This document shows, one piece after another, positions 1 to 10,073 of a stretch of DNA of 64,000 nucleotides; within the stretch, counting starts at the first letter, position 1, and the number at the start of each line of letters is the position of its first letter. The notes beneath the pieces are model-generated. The model ran no database searches and was not told the origin of the DNA. It worked only from the letters and a program-made list of their open reading frames with translations. A program made the position numbers and the translations under genes. The stretch is taken from positions 186,001 through 250,000 of the forward strand of contig RHPI01001737.1 of the NCBI GenBank assembly GCA_009103225.1, written 5' to 3'. Source of the stretch: Chlorokybus atmophyticus (Eukaryota > Streptophyta > Chlorokybophyceae > Chlorokybales > Chlorokybaceae).

Positions 1-145
1 GCGCGGAGCCGGCGCAGCGCACCTGCAGCAGGTTGGCGCCTCGGCACCCCAGCACCCGGGCGACGTGCTGGCCCTCATCAGGTCGTGGCTCTGGGCACCC
101 CGCCACGACGCCCGCCGCCACGTGCTTCCGACCCTTCCCGCCCAT
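1..145 (-). CDS. EIF1AD: eIF1A-domain protein (EIF1AD-like), N-terminal part, runs off the left edge
   Basis: Read on the minus strand from an ATG at 143-145, the frame stays open for 48 codons to the window edge. It opens MGGKGRKHV, followed about 18 residues later by a stretch reading GQHVARVLGCRGANLLQV. This is the beginning of the EIF1AD family: a basic KGRKH/KRKH start, then the first OB-fold strands with the pattern (I/V)xRVLxxRGxNLxxV. EIF1AD is a nuclear relative of translation factor eIF1A, linked in animals to stress responses and late 40S maturation. Only about a third of the usual length is here; the rest of the OB fold lies outside. No intron is needed in the visible part. The gene is divergent from the KH-protein gene, with about 630 bp between the two start codons. 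The call rests on this short stretch and on the start position. Confidence 0.72.
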   Translation of the reverse strand, partial: MGGKGRKHVAAGVVAGCPEPRPDEGQHVARVLGCRGANLLQVRCAGSA

Positions 146-779
146 GCCTGCGTCCACCTGGCCTCGTCGTGGATGCCGCCGCCGCCGCCGCCGCTCCGCT
201 GAACCCTAGCAGGGGGACGAAGCGGCGGGCGCCACGTGTAGGGCCTAGTGGACGCCGTCACTTAAGGCAGTTCATCAGGCGGCGGCGGCGGGGGTGTGCT
301 GCCTTGGCAGTGAATGACCGGCGGCCTCTCCTCCATCGCCGCACACGCAGCAGGAGAGCGGCTGCGGCTTGGTTCAGTCCTGCCTTGCGGCGCGCGCAGG
401 GTGTGTGTGTGTGTCATCCGCCGCCATGTCCGACCCCACGCCGAGAGAAAGGTGTGAGAAACAGGCAACAAACGCGAAAACACGCACGCACATGTCATCT
501 TGGGCATGCGTTGGCTGTGCGCAGTGCTGGTTTGTTGTCACACTTGCAATTCCCCGGCGCACCACGCCGGCGCGACGACCCTTGCGCCAGCTGTGTTGAT
601 GACATGCAGGCTGCATGGTCACACCGCCAATGTGCAGGACGTTATGGCATCGATGAGATTGGTTACACCTACAAGTGTCTGTTACCATTTGCAATTGCAC
701 CAGGCATGTTTAGCTCAGTGCCCTCACTGTGCTCTCTGCCTTCCCCCTCTTTGCTGTAATCAGCACCCACTGTGTAATT
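146..779. promoter_or_regulatory. divergent intergenic region between EIF1AD and the KH-protein gene
   Basis: This 634-bp stretch separates two outward-facing start codons, so both promoters and 5' leaders must lie in it. It contains a (GCC)n run at about 177-195, and the open frames through it have no family resemblance and look like chance in GC-rich DNA. I see no clear TATA element. A small upstream exon for the KH gene is possible, because an AG lies just before 788, but the ATG at 780 gives a sensible N-terminus. Confidence 0.45.
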
Positions 780-3381
780 ATGCGCAGGAAGAAGCGCAAG
801 TGGGACGTGCCTGCTCCCGGGGTGGTGACCGCGCCCCTCGCTGGTGTGGTGCAGCCGCAGGCCGGGCAGGCTGCGGCCATCATACAGAAGATCAACGCGG
901 AGCTGGCGGCGAGGGGACTGCTGGGGGCCATCAAAGAGGACGTGCCGCCGCGCGAGATCGTCATCAACGACGCTGACCCCGCACTACGCTACCACCTCAC
1001 AAAACGCACAACCCAAGAGGATGTCAGTGCCTTTTGCTCTCACTCGCTCTCTCTTGTACTCTCGCTCACACACGCGCACGTGCACACACACATGCGCGCG
1101 CAGAGCGGTTGCAGCTCGCTCAATCACCATGCTTCGTTGCTCAACATATTGCTTTTGCTGTCTCTCTGGCTGTGCAGATTCAGAGCCGCACAAACACGGT
1201 TGTCATTACCAGGTGTGGGGCTCGTCTCGTAACTTGACTCTGCTGCTGTGCTGGGGGTGTCCTCTGCGGCTTCCCATTGCTGGCATGGCAGTCATCATCA
1301 TCTTCACCTTGTGTGTCAATGTGATCACCATGCTGCAGGGGCCGGTATCGGCCACCGGGTGCTCCTCCCGACCCTCTCGGCGAGAAGCCGCTCCACCTGC
1401 ATGTATCTGCCAGTGCCGCGGTCAGTGAGCACCCACCCACACTGTTGCTTCATTGCATGCGTAGTGAAGACCCTGTCACCTTCCTACACTGTGTCAGCAC
1501 CCATGCTGAATGCGTGCGACATTGTCGTCACTGTTCTGCCCAGCTGGCAGATGATGAGAGCAAGAAGCGCGCCATAGACGCGGCCGTGGAGGTGATTGAT
1601 GGCATCCTCAACTCGAAGAAGTCTCCTCAAGGAACGCCCATGGGCGTTCCCATGCCGCCAACTGCTCCCCGCAGCCTCACGCGGGTGGTGAACGTGGCGC
1701 TGCAGGTGGAGCCTGAGTACAACCTGGCCGCCAAGGTCCGCGGGCCGGGGGACTCGTACATCCGCCACATCAGCCACGAGACGGGCGCGGCCATCGTGCT
1801 GCGGGGCCAAGGCTCCGGCAACCATCCCGAGAGCCCCGAACCCCTGCACCTTGTCGTGTCCTGCCCCCACGCCAAGGGCATTGCAGACGCCATACAGCTC
1901 GTGGAGAACCTCCTGCAGACTGTCTACACCGAATACCATCGCTCCAGGTTTGCTTTCTTACGTCCACTGTACATGCCCAACTGAAGGCATTGTGGGGTAC
2001 GTTGTTTCATCTTACCACTATATGCAGGGTTGGTGCTGGCAGCGGCGCAACGTATCCACAACCATCGCCAGCCAGCGCGGTGCCGCCAACCGCAGCCTAC
2101 CCTCCTCCTTATGGCGGAGGTTACGGCGCTTATCCACCCTACGGTGCTGCGCCATATGCCCCCGTCCCGTACGGTTACGTCCCGTACCCGCCACCAGGAG
2201 GAGCCTACTACCCCCCCGCAGCTCCCTACGCGCAAGCCCCTGGCGCCGGCACCATCTCAGCACAGGCGTACGCACCCTCCTCGGCGATGACGTCTTCAAG
2301 CGCTGTTGCCGCCGTAGTCAACAGCCGGCCCGGATCTGCGGGCGACGCCAACAGCGGGAGGACGTATCTGGCCATACCGCCCCCGCCATCCTACACTGCC
2401 GATGCTGCTGCCGTGCAGCAGCTGAAGGAGGACGACGGGGCCTCCTCGCCCGTTGCGCAGAACCAGCCGCAGCCACCGAGCCCGCCGCCAGTCTCTCCCA
2501 CAGCAGGGGCAGCAAGCCAGCAGCAGCAGCAACAGCAGCGCCGACGGCGCTTTGTAGAGTTCAAGGAGCAGCCAGCCTCTTCCAGACCAGCACAGGTGGG
2601 ACTCTCACTATGTCCTCGCATGACCAAGCACTCCAAAGTACTATGCTGCTGTGTCGCAGGGTTGTATTGGGCTTGATAGGGCTTCATGGTTATGGCCTGT
2701 GCGTTGTTCGTCCCTTTGTGTCTACTGATGTGCACTCCATGCGCTAGCATTGTTTAGTCTCCATTGCCTGCCCATGCTGGGGCCCGCTGACCTGTTGACC
2801 CCGTTTCCCTGTTGTGCCAGGTATCTCTCTCTCTGTGTCTTGTACTTCTCAACATCTGGCAGGGCACGCTCGCGTGGGGAGCCATGGAGTGCTGACTCTT
2901 TCCGTTTGTAACTTTCCGCTGTTTGCTGTGTTGTCATTGCGTTGCATTGCAGGCTGTTGGTGACGCATCCCCTCCACGAACCAACGGTAAGACTCCAGCC
3001 GCAACAGCAGGTAACAACACGAGCTCCGCATCGTTCATGCCCCCGCCACCACCAGTCAAGCGAACATCACCCCCTGCAGCGGATGCTACAGCTGCTCCTC
3101 CCGCTGGTGAGTGGGTCGGCTAGTGGGTGCACAGTCCACAGCCAGTCTCATTGTTCTGCTCTTTGATTGCCATGACGCAGATGTATCGGTTGTGTACAGG
3201 AGGTGGGGCTGCCTTGCCGTTGGTAGACTATGGCAGTGATGACGATGGGGACGGTCACGGGCATCGCGAAAGTGCAGCAAATGACAGTGGCAACCGCGTG
3301 ATGTTCACAGGCAAAGATGAACATTTGTCTCCACCCCGCGGCAACCAGCAGTTCAAGCCGTTCTGGGCATTGCACAAGTAG
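780..3381 (+). CDS. KHDC4: KH-domain splicing-associated protein, KHDC4/BLOM7 and plant RIK family
   Basis: Seven phase-consistent exons: 780-1022, 1178-1212, 1339-1420, 1544-1947, 2028-2595, 2953-3106 and 3200-3381, giving about 555 residues. The N-terminus MRRKKRKWDVPAPG matches the basic RKWD start of KHDC4. The next exons join to give REIVINDA, then LTKRTTQED/IQSRTNTVVITRGRYRPPGAPP, the first KH-like unit. Exon 4 holds the diagnostic second unit with KVRGPGDSYI, HISHETGAAIVLRGQGSG and ENLLQTVYTEYHRSR. The remainder is low-complexity: Pro/Tyr/Gly-rich, a Gln run near 2519-2537, and the family's acidic LVDYGSDDD tail. Known members bind RNA and associate with the spliceosome; plant RIK was found through a link to leaf-development repression. 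Splice sites are all GT-AG. Exon 5 to exon 6 is the least certain junction, as an extra small exon could lie between them. Confidence 0.9.
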
Positions 3382-4034
3382 CGACAGTGCAGCTGTTGTG
3401 CAATAAACAGAGCAATGACAACTGTGCGTAAGCTTCTGACTGCTATCTACTCTACTCTGCGATTGCTTATCATGCAGCCTTGAGAGCGTACACAACATGC
3501 GGAGTTTCATGGCCCATGCGCAGTGTGTGCAAAAGAGGCGCAGGGAATGTGCATGGGTGTGCGCTGGAACAGCAGAGCGATGAATGCTGGTCGCGCTGGT
3601 ACGAAACTATGGGTTGCACAAGCATCACAGTGTAGCTGTGCAGTGGGCAACACATAAGCGTCTGCATGACAGGGCTTCAAGTGCTCTGGCCAGCCAACTG
3701 CCGTCAATATTGTTATCAACTGACTGAATGCAGGACTGTCTGTGCAGTTCACACTGTCTAGTCAGAACTGCAGCACCAAAGAAGTGTCGATGGCAGCACA
3801 GATAGCAGCAGTCCGCCACTGTGTGGCGCAGTGCAGGGCATTCGAAATGATGATGCCTAGTGTCCAAAAAGTGTGTCATGGCAAAGCGGACAGCCCAGTC
3901 CACAACAGCTGCTGTGTTGTTTGCCACTTCTTGCTGGGCAGGACGACCGCCGAAGCCGCTGCAGGCACACCCAGTAACACGTTGCGCTGCGCTCATCTCC
4001 CCACCATATTAATTCAGCCCAACAGCCTCCTTGA
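3382..4034. other. convergent intergenic region, 3' ends of the KH gene and purM
   Basis: 653 bp between two converging stop codons. An AATAAA hexamer lies at 3402-3407, 21 bases after the KH-gene stop, and could be its polyadenylation signal. The open frames here have no family resemblance and cover both strands equally, so I call no gene. Confidence 0.5.
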
Positions 4035-5728
4035 TCAGTCAACATAGATGACAACGCGCTGGTCATGGGCGACGACGTCTCCGAGGTCGATGGCACGTGA
4101 GATGCCTGCGTTGCCCGCAAGGATGGCGCGTGCCGCCTCGGGGTCAACGACCAGGATCATGCCGATGCCGCAGTTGAACGTCTTGAGCATCTCTGCGTCG
4201 TCAATGCCTCGTCCCGGCGCGGCGGACTGCAGCCACCTGAACACGGGTGGCAGTTCCCACGCGGATCTTCGCACGCGCGCGGCCACGCCCTCGGGTAGCA
4301 CGCGCGGTAGGTTCTCCGTGATCCCGCCTCCCGTGATGTGCGCGGCGCCCTTCACGCCCACGCGCTCCGCCGCCGCCAGCACCTCGTTGACGTAGATGAT
4401 GGTTGGTTCCAGCAGCGCGCTCCCGATGTCTTTGCCGTTTTCTGAACCCGGCAGCGGGTCGCGCAGGGACGCCCCGCTCTCCTTGACCACGCGACGGATG
4501 AGGGAGTAGCCGTTGGAGTGCGGGCCGGAAGACGGGAGACCGATCAGCTTGTCGCCCGCACGGATGCGCGAGCCGTCGATCAGCCGGTCCTTCCTCACCG
4601 CACCCACAGCAAAACCGCTCAGGTCGTACTCGTCCGGCGAATAAAAACCGGGCATCTCAGCCGTCTGCGCACGCATGTCGTGTGTTTGGCGTACGTATTG
4701 GCATGCATGTGCGTGTGCGGGCGCGTGTATGTGCATATGCTGTACCTCTCCGCCGAGTAGCTTGCAGTCGCACTGGTTGCAGCCGTCGACGATGCCCTTG
4801 ATGACGAGCTCCGCGCGGTCGACGTCCAGGGCGGACGTGGCAAAGTAGTCGAGGAAGAACAGCGGCCTGGCGCCAGACGTCACAATGTCGTTCACGGACA
4901 TGGCCACCAGGTCGATGCCGATCGTGTCGTGACGGTCCATCTCGAAAGCGAGCTTCAGCTTCGTGCCCACACCGTCCGTACCAGCAACCAGATAGTGATC
5001 ACCTGCGCATATGCATCCCCACCGTATCATGCACAGCTACTACGAGCGTTGTCGCACTTAATATGACATGCTGCTGTACACGAATGTTGCTGTGTGCACA
5101 GCGAGACAAACATGCGTGCATGGGTGTATCTACCAGCACACCTGTACTGCTGTGTGCACAAGCGACCTGAACATGCATGTGTGTATTGACTAGCACAACG
5201 GCAACTGCACGTGCTTTTGCATTGCCACCATGCCAACCACCATCGCTGGGCATCGTTACACTTGCTAACGTCATGTACTGATGCGTGCGACTGAGATTTT
5301 TGTGCACGTCTGACACGATGACTACGCATAAATGCATGAGCAGCATGTAGTCTGACAAGCAACGTACCAAAGGGGAAGAGGCCTCCGAATCCGCCAATGT
5401 CGGGGTTCATCTTGGCAATGCGTCGCACGAGCTCCGCACCGGCGTCGATGTCCACCCCCGCCTCCTTGTATGTCAGCCCCTTGCTGCCGCCTCCGCCCTG
5501 CTGCCCTGCCGCCTCCGCCGCCATCGCAACGCACGCCTGCTGCCGCGGACCAGGGGCGGACGGACGCCATGCAACCCTCTGCGCAACAATTTTTCTCCTG
5601 CTGCTGCTGCTGCTGCTCGGCCTGACCGTCATATCGACCTTCGCGCATGGCGCTGATGCCAGCGATGTCGCCGCCACTGCCGAAGCCGAGGAGGAGCAGC
5701 ACGCCATTGCGGCTGCGATGATAGCCAT
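4035..5728 (-). CDS. PURM: plastid phosphoribosylformylglycinamidine cyclo-ligase (AIR synthetase)
   Basis: Three minus-strand exons: 5728-5368, 5002-4746 and 4664-4035, about 415 residues. PurM closes FGAM to AIR using ATP, the fifth step of de novo purine synthesis. The first ~75 residues are rich in Ala, Ser and Arg and start MAIIAAAMACCSSS, typical of a plastid transit peptide. The mature part begins with TYKEAGVDIDAG and continues NPDIGGFGGLFPFG, then GTDGVGTKLKLA (ATP-binding core), AMSVNDI, LLGGETAEMPGFY, SSGPHSNGYSL and HITGGGITENLPR, all PurM signatures. The C-terminus DVVAHDQRVVIYVD is complete. The 81-base second intron is a multiple of three without stops, but splicing it exactly restores the invariant LLGGE-TAEMPG. 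Another in-frame Met exists further upstream (Leu/Val-rich leader), but 5728 gives the better transit peptide. The gene is divergent from the SOUL gene. Confidence 0.93.
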
Positions 5729-5890
5729 GCAGCCCGCAGGCCGAGCCTTCGCCTCGACTACTACTACTACTACCGCCGCATGACGGAGATAGTGAAGCTG
5801 CTGGTTCAAGTCTGCGTCTGAAGAAGGAGTAGCGCTTTGGTCTTGGGATCGTACGGAGGCGGTGGTGGAGTTGGCGGAGACGAACACCAC

Positions 5891-5921
<31 letters not shown>

Positions 5922-6127
5922 TGCTGCTGCAGGTGCGACTGTAGCTGAGCTTTGCATCACTCTCGCGGCAAACAGTCCGATCGGGGTTGGAAAGCAAACC
6001 CCCTGAGATTGCGGTTTACGGGTTGAACCGATCCGAGTTTGATCCATTGTCATCTGCGGACTGCCACGCGCAGGCAGCATTCCCTCAAGATCAAGCGGCG
6101 GAGGCGGAGGCGGTGGCGGTGGTGGGA
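5729..6127. promoter_or_regulatory. divergent promoter region of purM and the SOUL gene, with trinucleotide runs
   Basis: 399 bp between the purM start and the SOUL start. It carries an (ACT)n-like stretch near 5757-5773, a (GCC)n run at about 5893-5920 and (GGC)-rich DNA near 6100-6120. Long open frames on both strands here are by-products of the trinucleotide repeats. No TATA box is obvious. Confidence 0.4.
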
Positions 6128-7287
6128 ATGGCTCGCTTACTGCTGCTGCTGCTGCCGCTGGTGTTGACCGCAGCCCTGCTGGCGGTAGCACCGTCCTGCT
6201 CGGCGGCTGCCTCACATCGCTCCCTGCTGCTGCGCTCGCAGGCAAGGGCGATCTCTCAACCATCTCAACGCCCAAAACACCTGGTGCAGCCATGACTGCG
6301 CTGGATGGCCTGATGACTGATACGAGAGAATATGGCAGGAGGATGCGGGTGGTGGTGACGAGGAGTCTTGCGGTCCGAGCGAGTCGGTGGAGACGCCCGC
6401 ATGCAAGGTGGCTTCGCACAAGCGCGGCTACGAGCTGCGCGTGTACCCCGCAGGACAGATGTGGGCAGGTACACCGCGGTAAATAAAGAGTGATTGCATG
6501 GCAATGGGAACACTGCAAATAGGCGATGCTGGAAGCACGCATGCATGCGTGCTTCCAGCATCCTATACTAGCTGGCTAGTTAGTGCAGAGTAACACCAAG
6601 CCCCGTGTTTCTACTCTTACGCTACTCACACCACTGCACAGACAGCACCATACTAGTAGTGTAGTGTGCACACCTATGCATCTGTCCTTGGCAATGAACA
6701 CAACACATCATGCACGCGCACTCGGGGATGTGTGACTGGTTTGATATTTGCGCGCAGAGACTGTTGTGAGCGGTGAGTCTCACCGTTCTGCGATGCGCAC
6801 CGGCTTCTACCGCTGCTTCCACTACATCAGCGGTGAGAACAGCCGCGGCGAGAAGATCCCCATGACCGCCCCCGTCAAGGTCACCCCTCTCCACAACACC
6901 ACCACCACCACCACCAACAACAACAACAACGCCATCGCCACCTCCTACTCCATCTCCTTCTTCGTCCCCAGCAAGTACTCCTCCCTTGACGACGTCCCCG
7001 AACCCACCGACCCTCTCGTCAAGATCGTTCTACAAAAAACCAAGTCCGTCAAGGCCGTGCTCGGGCCGTTTGGGGGTTTCCCCGGTGAGAGCGACTACGA
7101 GGCTAAGGCGCAGGAGCTCGCGGACATGCTCGACAACGACGGCGTCAAGTACGACCGCGAATCTCTTGTTGAGGCGGGGTACAGCAGCCCGTTTACGCTC
7201 GTCAACAGACACCAGGAAGTGTGGTTTGACGTTGTCGCGCACGGCGCGGGTGGAGAAGATGCCCAGCCGCTTGCAGCTGACAGCTGA
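6128..7287 (+). CDS. SOUL/HEBP-family heme-binding protein with a signal peptide
   Basis: Three exons, 6128-6184, 6339-6468 and 6758-7287, phases 0 and 1, about 238 residues. The first exon is a short hydrophobic leader (MARLLLLLLPLVLTAALLA) fitting a secretory signal peptide. Exon 2 begins with an acidic linker and then ESVETPACKV and GYELRVYP, the SOUL start (ETPxYxV...YEIRxY). Exon 3 gives MRTGFYRCFHYISGEN, KIPMTAPV, SISFFVPSKY and a C-terminal VEAGYSSPFTLVNRHQEVWF, all hallmarks of HEBP2-type SOUL proteins that bind heme or tetrapyrroles. A His/Thr/Asn-rich insertion coded by simple repeats lies at about residues 110-122. The signal peptide suggests entry to the secretory path, as in some plant SOUL proteins. 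The first splice junction is inferred from phase and from the need to remove an in-frame stop. Confidence 0.88.
6525..6562. repeat. 38-bp perfect palindrome inside the second SOUL intron
   Basis: Each 19-base half is the exact reverse complement of the other, centred between 6543 and 6544 on ATG/CAT. It lies in the 289-bp intron between SOUL exons 2 and 3, so it would form a perfect cruciform in DNA. Confidence 0.9.
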
Positions 7288-8950
7288 GCACGCAGTGTTC
7301 CAGCTAGGTTTTGTGTAGCATCAGGCACTGTGATGCGCAGTTGTAGTTCGTGTTGGACACTGATGGCAGGTGTGATGAGTAACATCTGCGTCATAGTCTT
7401 GCCCCCGATGGCGTGCCTGCATCTCCTTGCAGAAGGTCGAACATCGCGAAGCTAGGTGGTCTTGTCACATGCATTGCGGGGCCCTGGGCACTGCTACCAC
7501 TGCTATTACCGCCTAGTACTGACCTGCCCACCCATCTTAACCCCGGCGGTCACCAGCCCTGCCTGTCTGCCTACCTGCTATGCTTGTCTCATGGTTGGGC
7601 ACGCACCTACCTGTCGCAAGTTCATGGTGTGGTTTGATGTAGAGGCCATGCATTGAGTCTTGCCACAGTGTCTGCGCATGCATTGCGTGCACTCCAGCTG
7701 AATGGTGACAAGTGATCGGTACGAGAGGTTGTAACACAAAGGTGTTGACTTGACGTGCACTCGAGTTTGTGCCATCATGACCAATCAGTTCCGCGATGCT
7801 CGTCATCTCAGTCTCGTCGATGGCCTGCGCGCCTTCCGCCAGCTTGCGTGGCGCCCGCGCTGAAGAAACCATAAGAGAGGCAAGGACTGACGAGGCGTGT
7901 TGGTTGAGACAGCAGGGACAACATCTCAGCTGTGCATGTGTGCATATGTGCACTTGTGCGTCACTACAACAACCATTGTACTGTCAAAACGTCCGGGCTT
8001 GTATCTCACAACGTCGCAACCAAGCACACAGCAACTGCAGTTGGGGAGTTTACGGCGTGCTCTGTGTGCGAGGGATGCCCCAACTCAACTCCCTCGCCAA
8101 CCATTCGCAGCGGACGCCCAGTGGTGGAATGCGATAATAATAGTCAAGGCATCAACTACTGTGACTGCTCACGCGCGCACCCGCGTATGCACGCACGGTC
8201 TGAGTGACTGGGAAATGGGTAAGACTAAACTCCGTGTGATAGCTTTGGTCTGTGCGGAGAGATCTCAAGCGCAAAGTCCAGCACAGCACGCCACCGATGC
8301 TGCCATCGCCAGGTGAGGTTTACTGACAAACATGCGGCACTATGCAAAAGGGGTTCACCCCATGTCACAATCAACCGGATCTCTCTCGCAGGGCACGCTC
8401 CTCTATTGCACACCGCGGGCAACGGGGGAGGGCAGGACGAGAATGTGATAGTGAGGAGGAGCGACTGGCGCTTGAGCACGAGCACAAGGAGATGGCGGCT
8501 CCGACGGCGCATCTGGGAGGCTGCGTCTGCGCGGGCGTGCAGCCTGCTGCCTCCCTCTTCATTGCACGTAGTGCTACATATTTTGCACGTGCACATGTGC
8601 GCACGCGCGCGCGCATGCATGCGTGCGCAGGTCTGCATGGGTGTGTTGCTGAAGCTCAGAGGTCAACATCACGACCATTCTCTTGAGTACAAACAGTTCA
8701 CACAATGGAGTGTGGTCAATGTTGCGTCATGGGTGCTAGAACCCACGTATTTCGCTCGACCATTGTAATTGGCGACACACTGTATGTTTATTACGCTGAG
8801 TCTTGCAAACAAATCCATGGCATCGACTTTGGAAGTATTACCACGGGCGCATGCACGCCACTGGGACCACCTCACATTGCCAGGCTCGCGCACACTAGAC
8901 GACATCCCAAGCCAAGGGGATGATCAGCCGCGAATGGCGGAACGCAATGC
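7288..8950. other. convergent region between SOUL and lumazine synthase, with two unassigned exon-like segments
   Basis: 1.66 kb without a gene I can name. Two stretches look like exons. On the minus strand 7859-7782 has a good acceptor (pyrimidine-rich TTCTTCAG) and a GT donor, and encodes RAPRKLAEGAQAIDETEM and more. On the plus strand a GTGAGG donor after 8312 and a CTCTCTCGCAG acceptor near 8392 flank an apparent 80-base intron, whose joined exons read KRKVQHSTPP... then GHAPLLHTAGNGGG. Neither resembles a family I know. Alternating purine-pyrimidine runs near 8580-8640 resemble the introns elsewhere in the window. Confidence 0.3.
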
Positions 8951-10073
8951 TCACTTTGATATGTCCGCCATGAGGTTGGCCATCTCGATCTGCAAGCGCA
9001 TGAACCCTCGTTAGTCACAATCTCAGTGCACGCCATGTCTCACCAGAAGCAGGCCACAAGCTCACCGCCGTGATGGCCGCTTCCGCCCCCTTGTTGCCCG
9101 CTTTGCCGCCTGCTCTGTCGATAGCCTGCCCAGTCCAGTCTCAAGTCACATGCACAACCCTTGCGGTCTCAAGCTGTAAGAACAGCACACATCAACGGCT
9201 CGATGCCCACCCACCTGTTCCATGTTGTCGCAGGTCAAGACGCCGAATATGACGGGAACACCTGCCAGGCAACATTACTCATCGTCAGTACAACCACATG
9301 CAAGCAAGCAAGCAAGCCCCACATGTGTTGCGTTGCTCACCGGTCTTGAGCGATGCGTTGAGGATGCCGCTCGCCGCATTGCCGGCCACGGCGTCATAGT
9401 GCGTGGTCGCACCTCGGATCTGCCCGTGACAACACCATCATCATCAACACTGTCATCATCACAAACATCCAAGGCAGGCTTCGCACATGGCCGTCGCGCG
9501 CACTCACCACGGCGCCGATGCAGATGACGGCGTCGAACTTGCCCAGCTCCGCCAGGCGCTGCGCCACAACAGGGATCTCAAAGCTGCCGGGAACGTGATA
9601 CACCTACGCACCATATGGCATTGGTCATGTCCACGTTCAATGACAGCTGCGGCACAGCGTGTTTCAAGTCCTGTCGAAACAGCGTGTGTCACACGCACCT
9701 CCACGTCCTTGTCTTCGTCGACGCCGTACCGCACCAGCGCGGTGATGGCGCCTTGCGCGAGCGGCTTCGTGATGATCTCGTTGAACCTAGCCACAACCTG
9801 CAACCGCCACGCAGGGGTTGTTGTTTGTTGGCATCGCACCAGACCGCGTGCACGCATGCACGCACGCGCACGTGCCATCGCATGCACGCTCTGCTCCTCA
9901 TCGCCCCTTGGCCTTACCAGTGCGAATCGTCGTCCCTTGCCCGAGATGGACCCCTCGTGCTCTTGTGCAGCGCAACGCGTACTGCTCGGGGTGCGCCGAT
10001 GTGCTGATCGTTGTTGCCGACTTGAGCTTTGTCTGATGAGGAGTGGCGTCGGTGCAGCGCGCGGGTGCAACAA
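8951..10073 (-). CDS. RIBH: 6,7-dimethyl-8-ribityllumazine synthase, probably plastid-targeted
   Basis: Seven minus-strand exons: (10073)-9918, 9797-9699, 9603-9508, 9419-9341, 9261-9215, 9125-9066 and 8989-8951. The enzyme joins the pyrimidine from GTP with dihydroxybutanone phosphate to make lumazine, the penultimate step of riboflavin synthesis, and usually forms a 60-mer shell. Joined sequence reads GKGRRFAL-VVARFNEIITKPL, DVE-VYHVPGSFEIPVVAQRLA, AVICIGAV-IRGATTHYDAV (with the catalytic-region His), VPVIFGVLTCDNMEQ and AGGKAGNKGAEAAITA-IEMANLMADISK. The core is complete. The leader is Ser/Arg-rich and transit-like, but no in-frame ATG opens the exon ending at 9918; translation must begin in an upstream exon or after a short splice within about 9950-10120. 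The 5' boundary given is therefore approximate. Confidence 0.9.

Noticed and set aside
5322-6542. 406-codon minus-strand frame over the PurM/SOUL promoter
   Set aside because: It is Pro/Gly/Arg-rich, produced by trinucleotide repeats, and overlaps purM in another frame; it has no family features.
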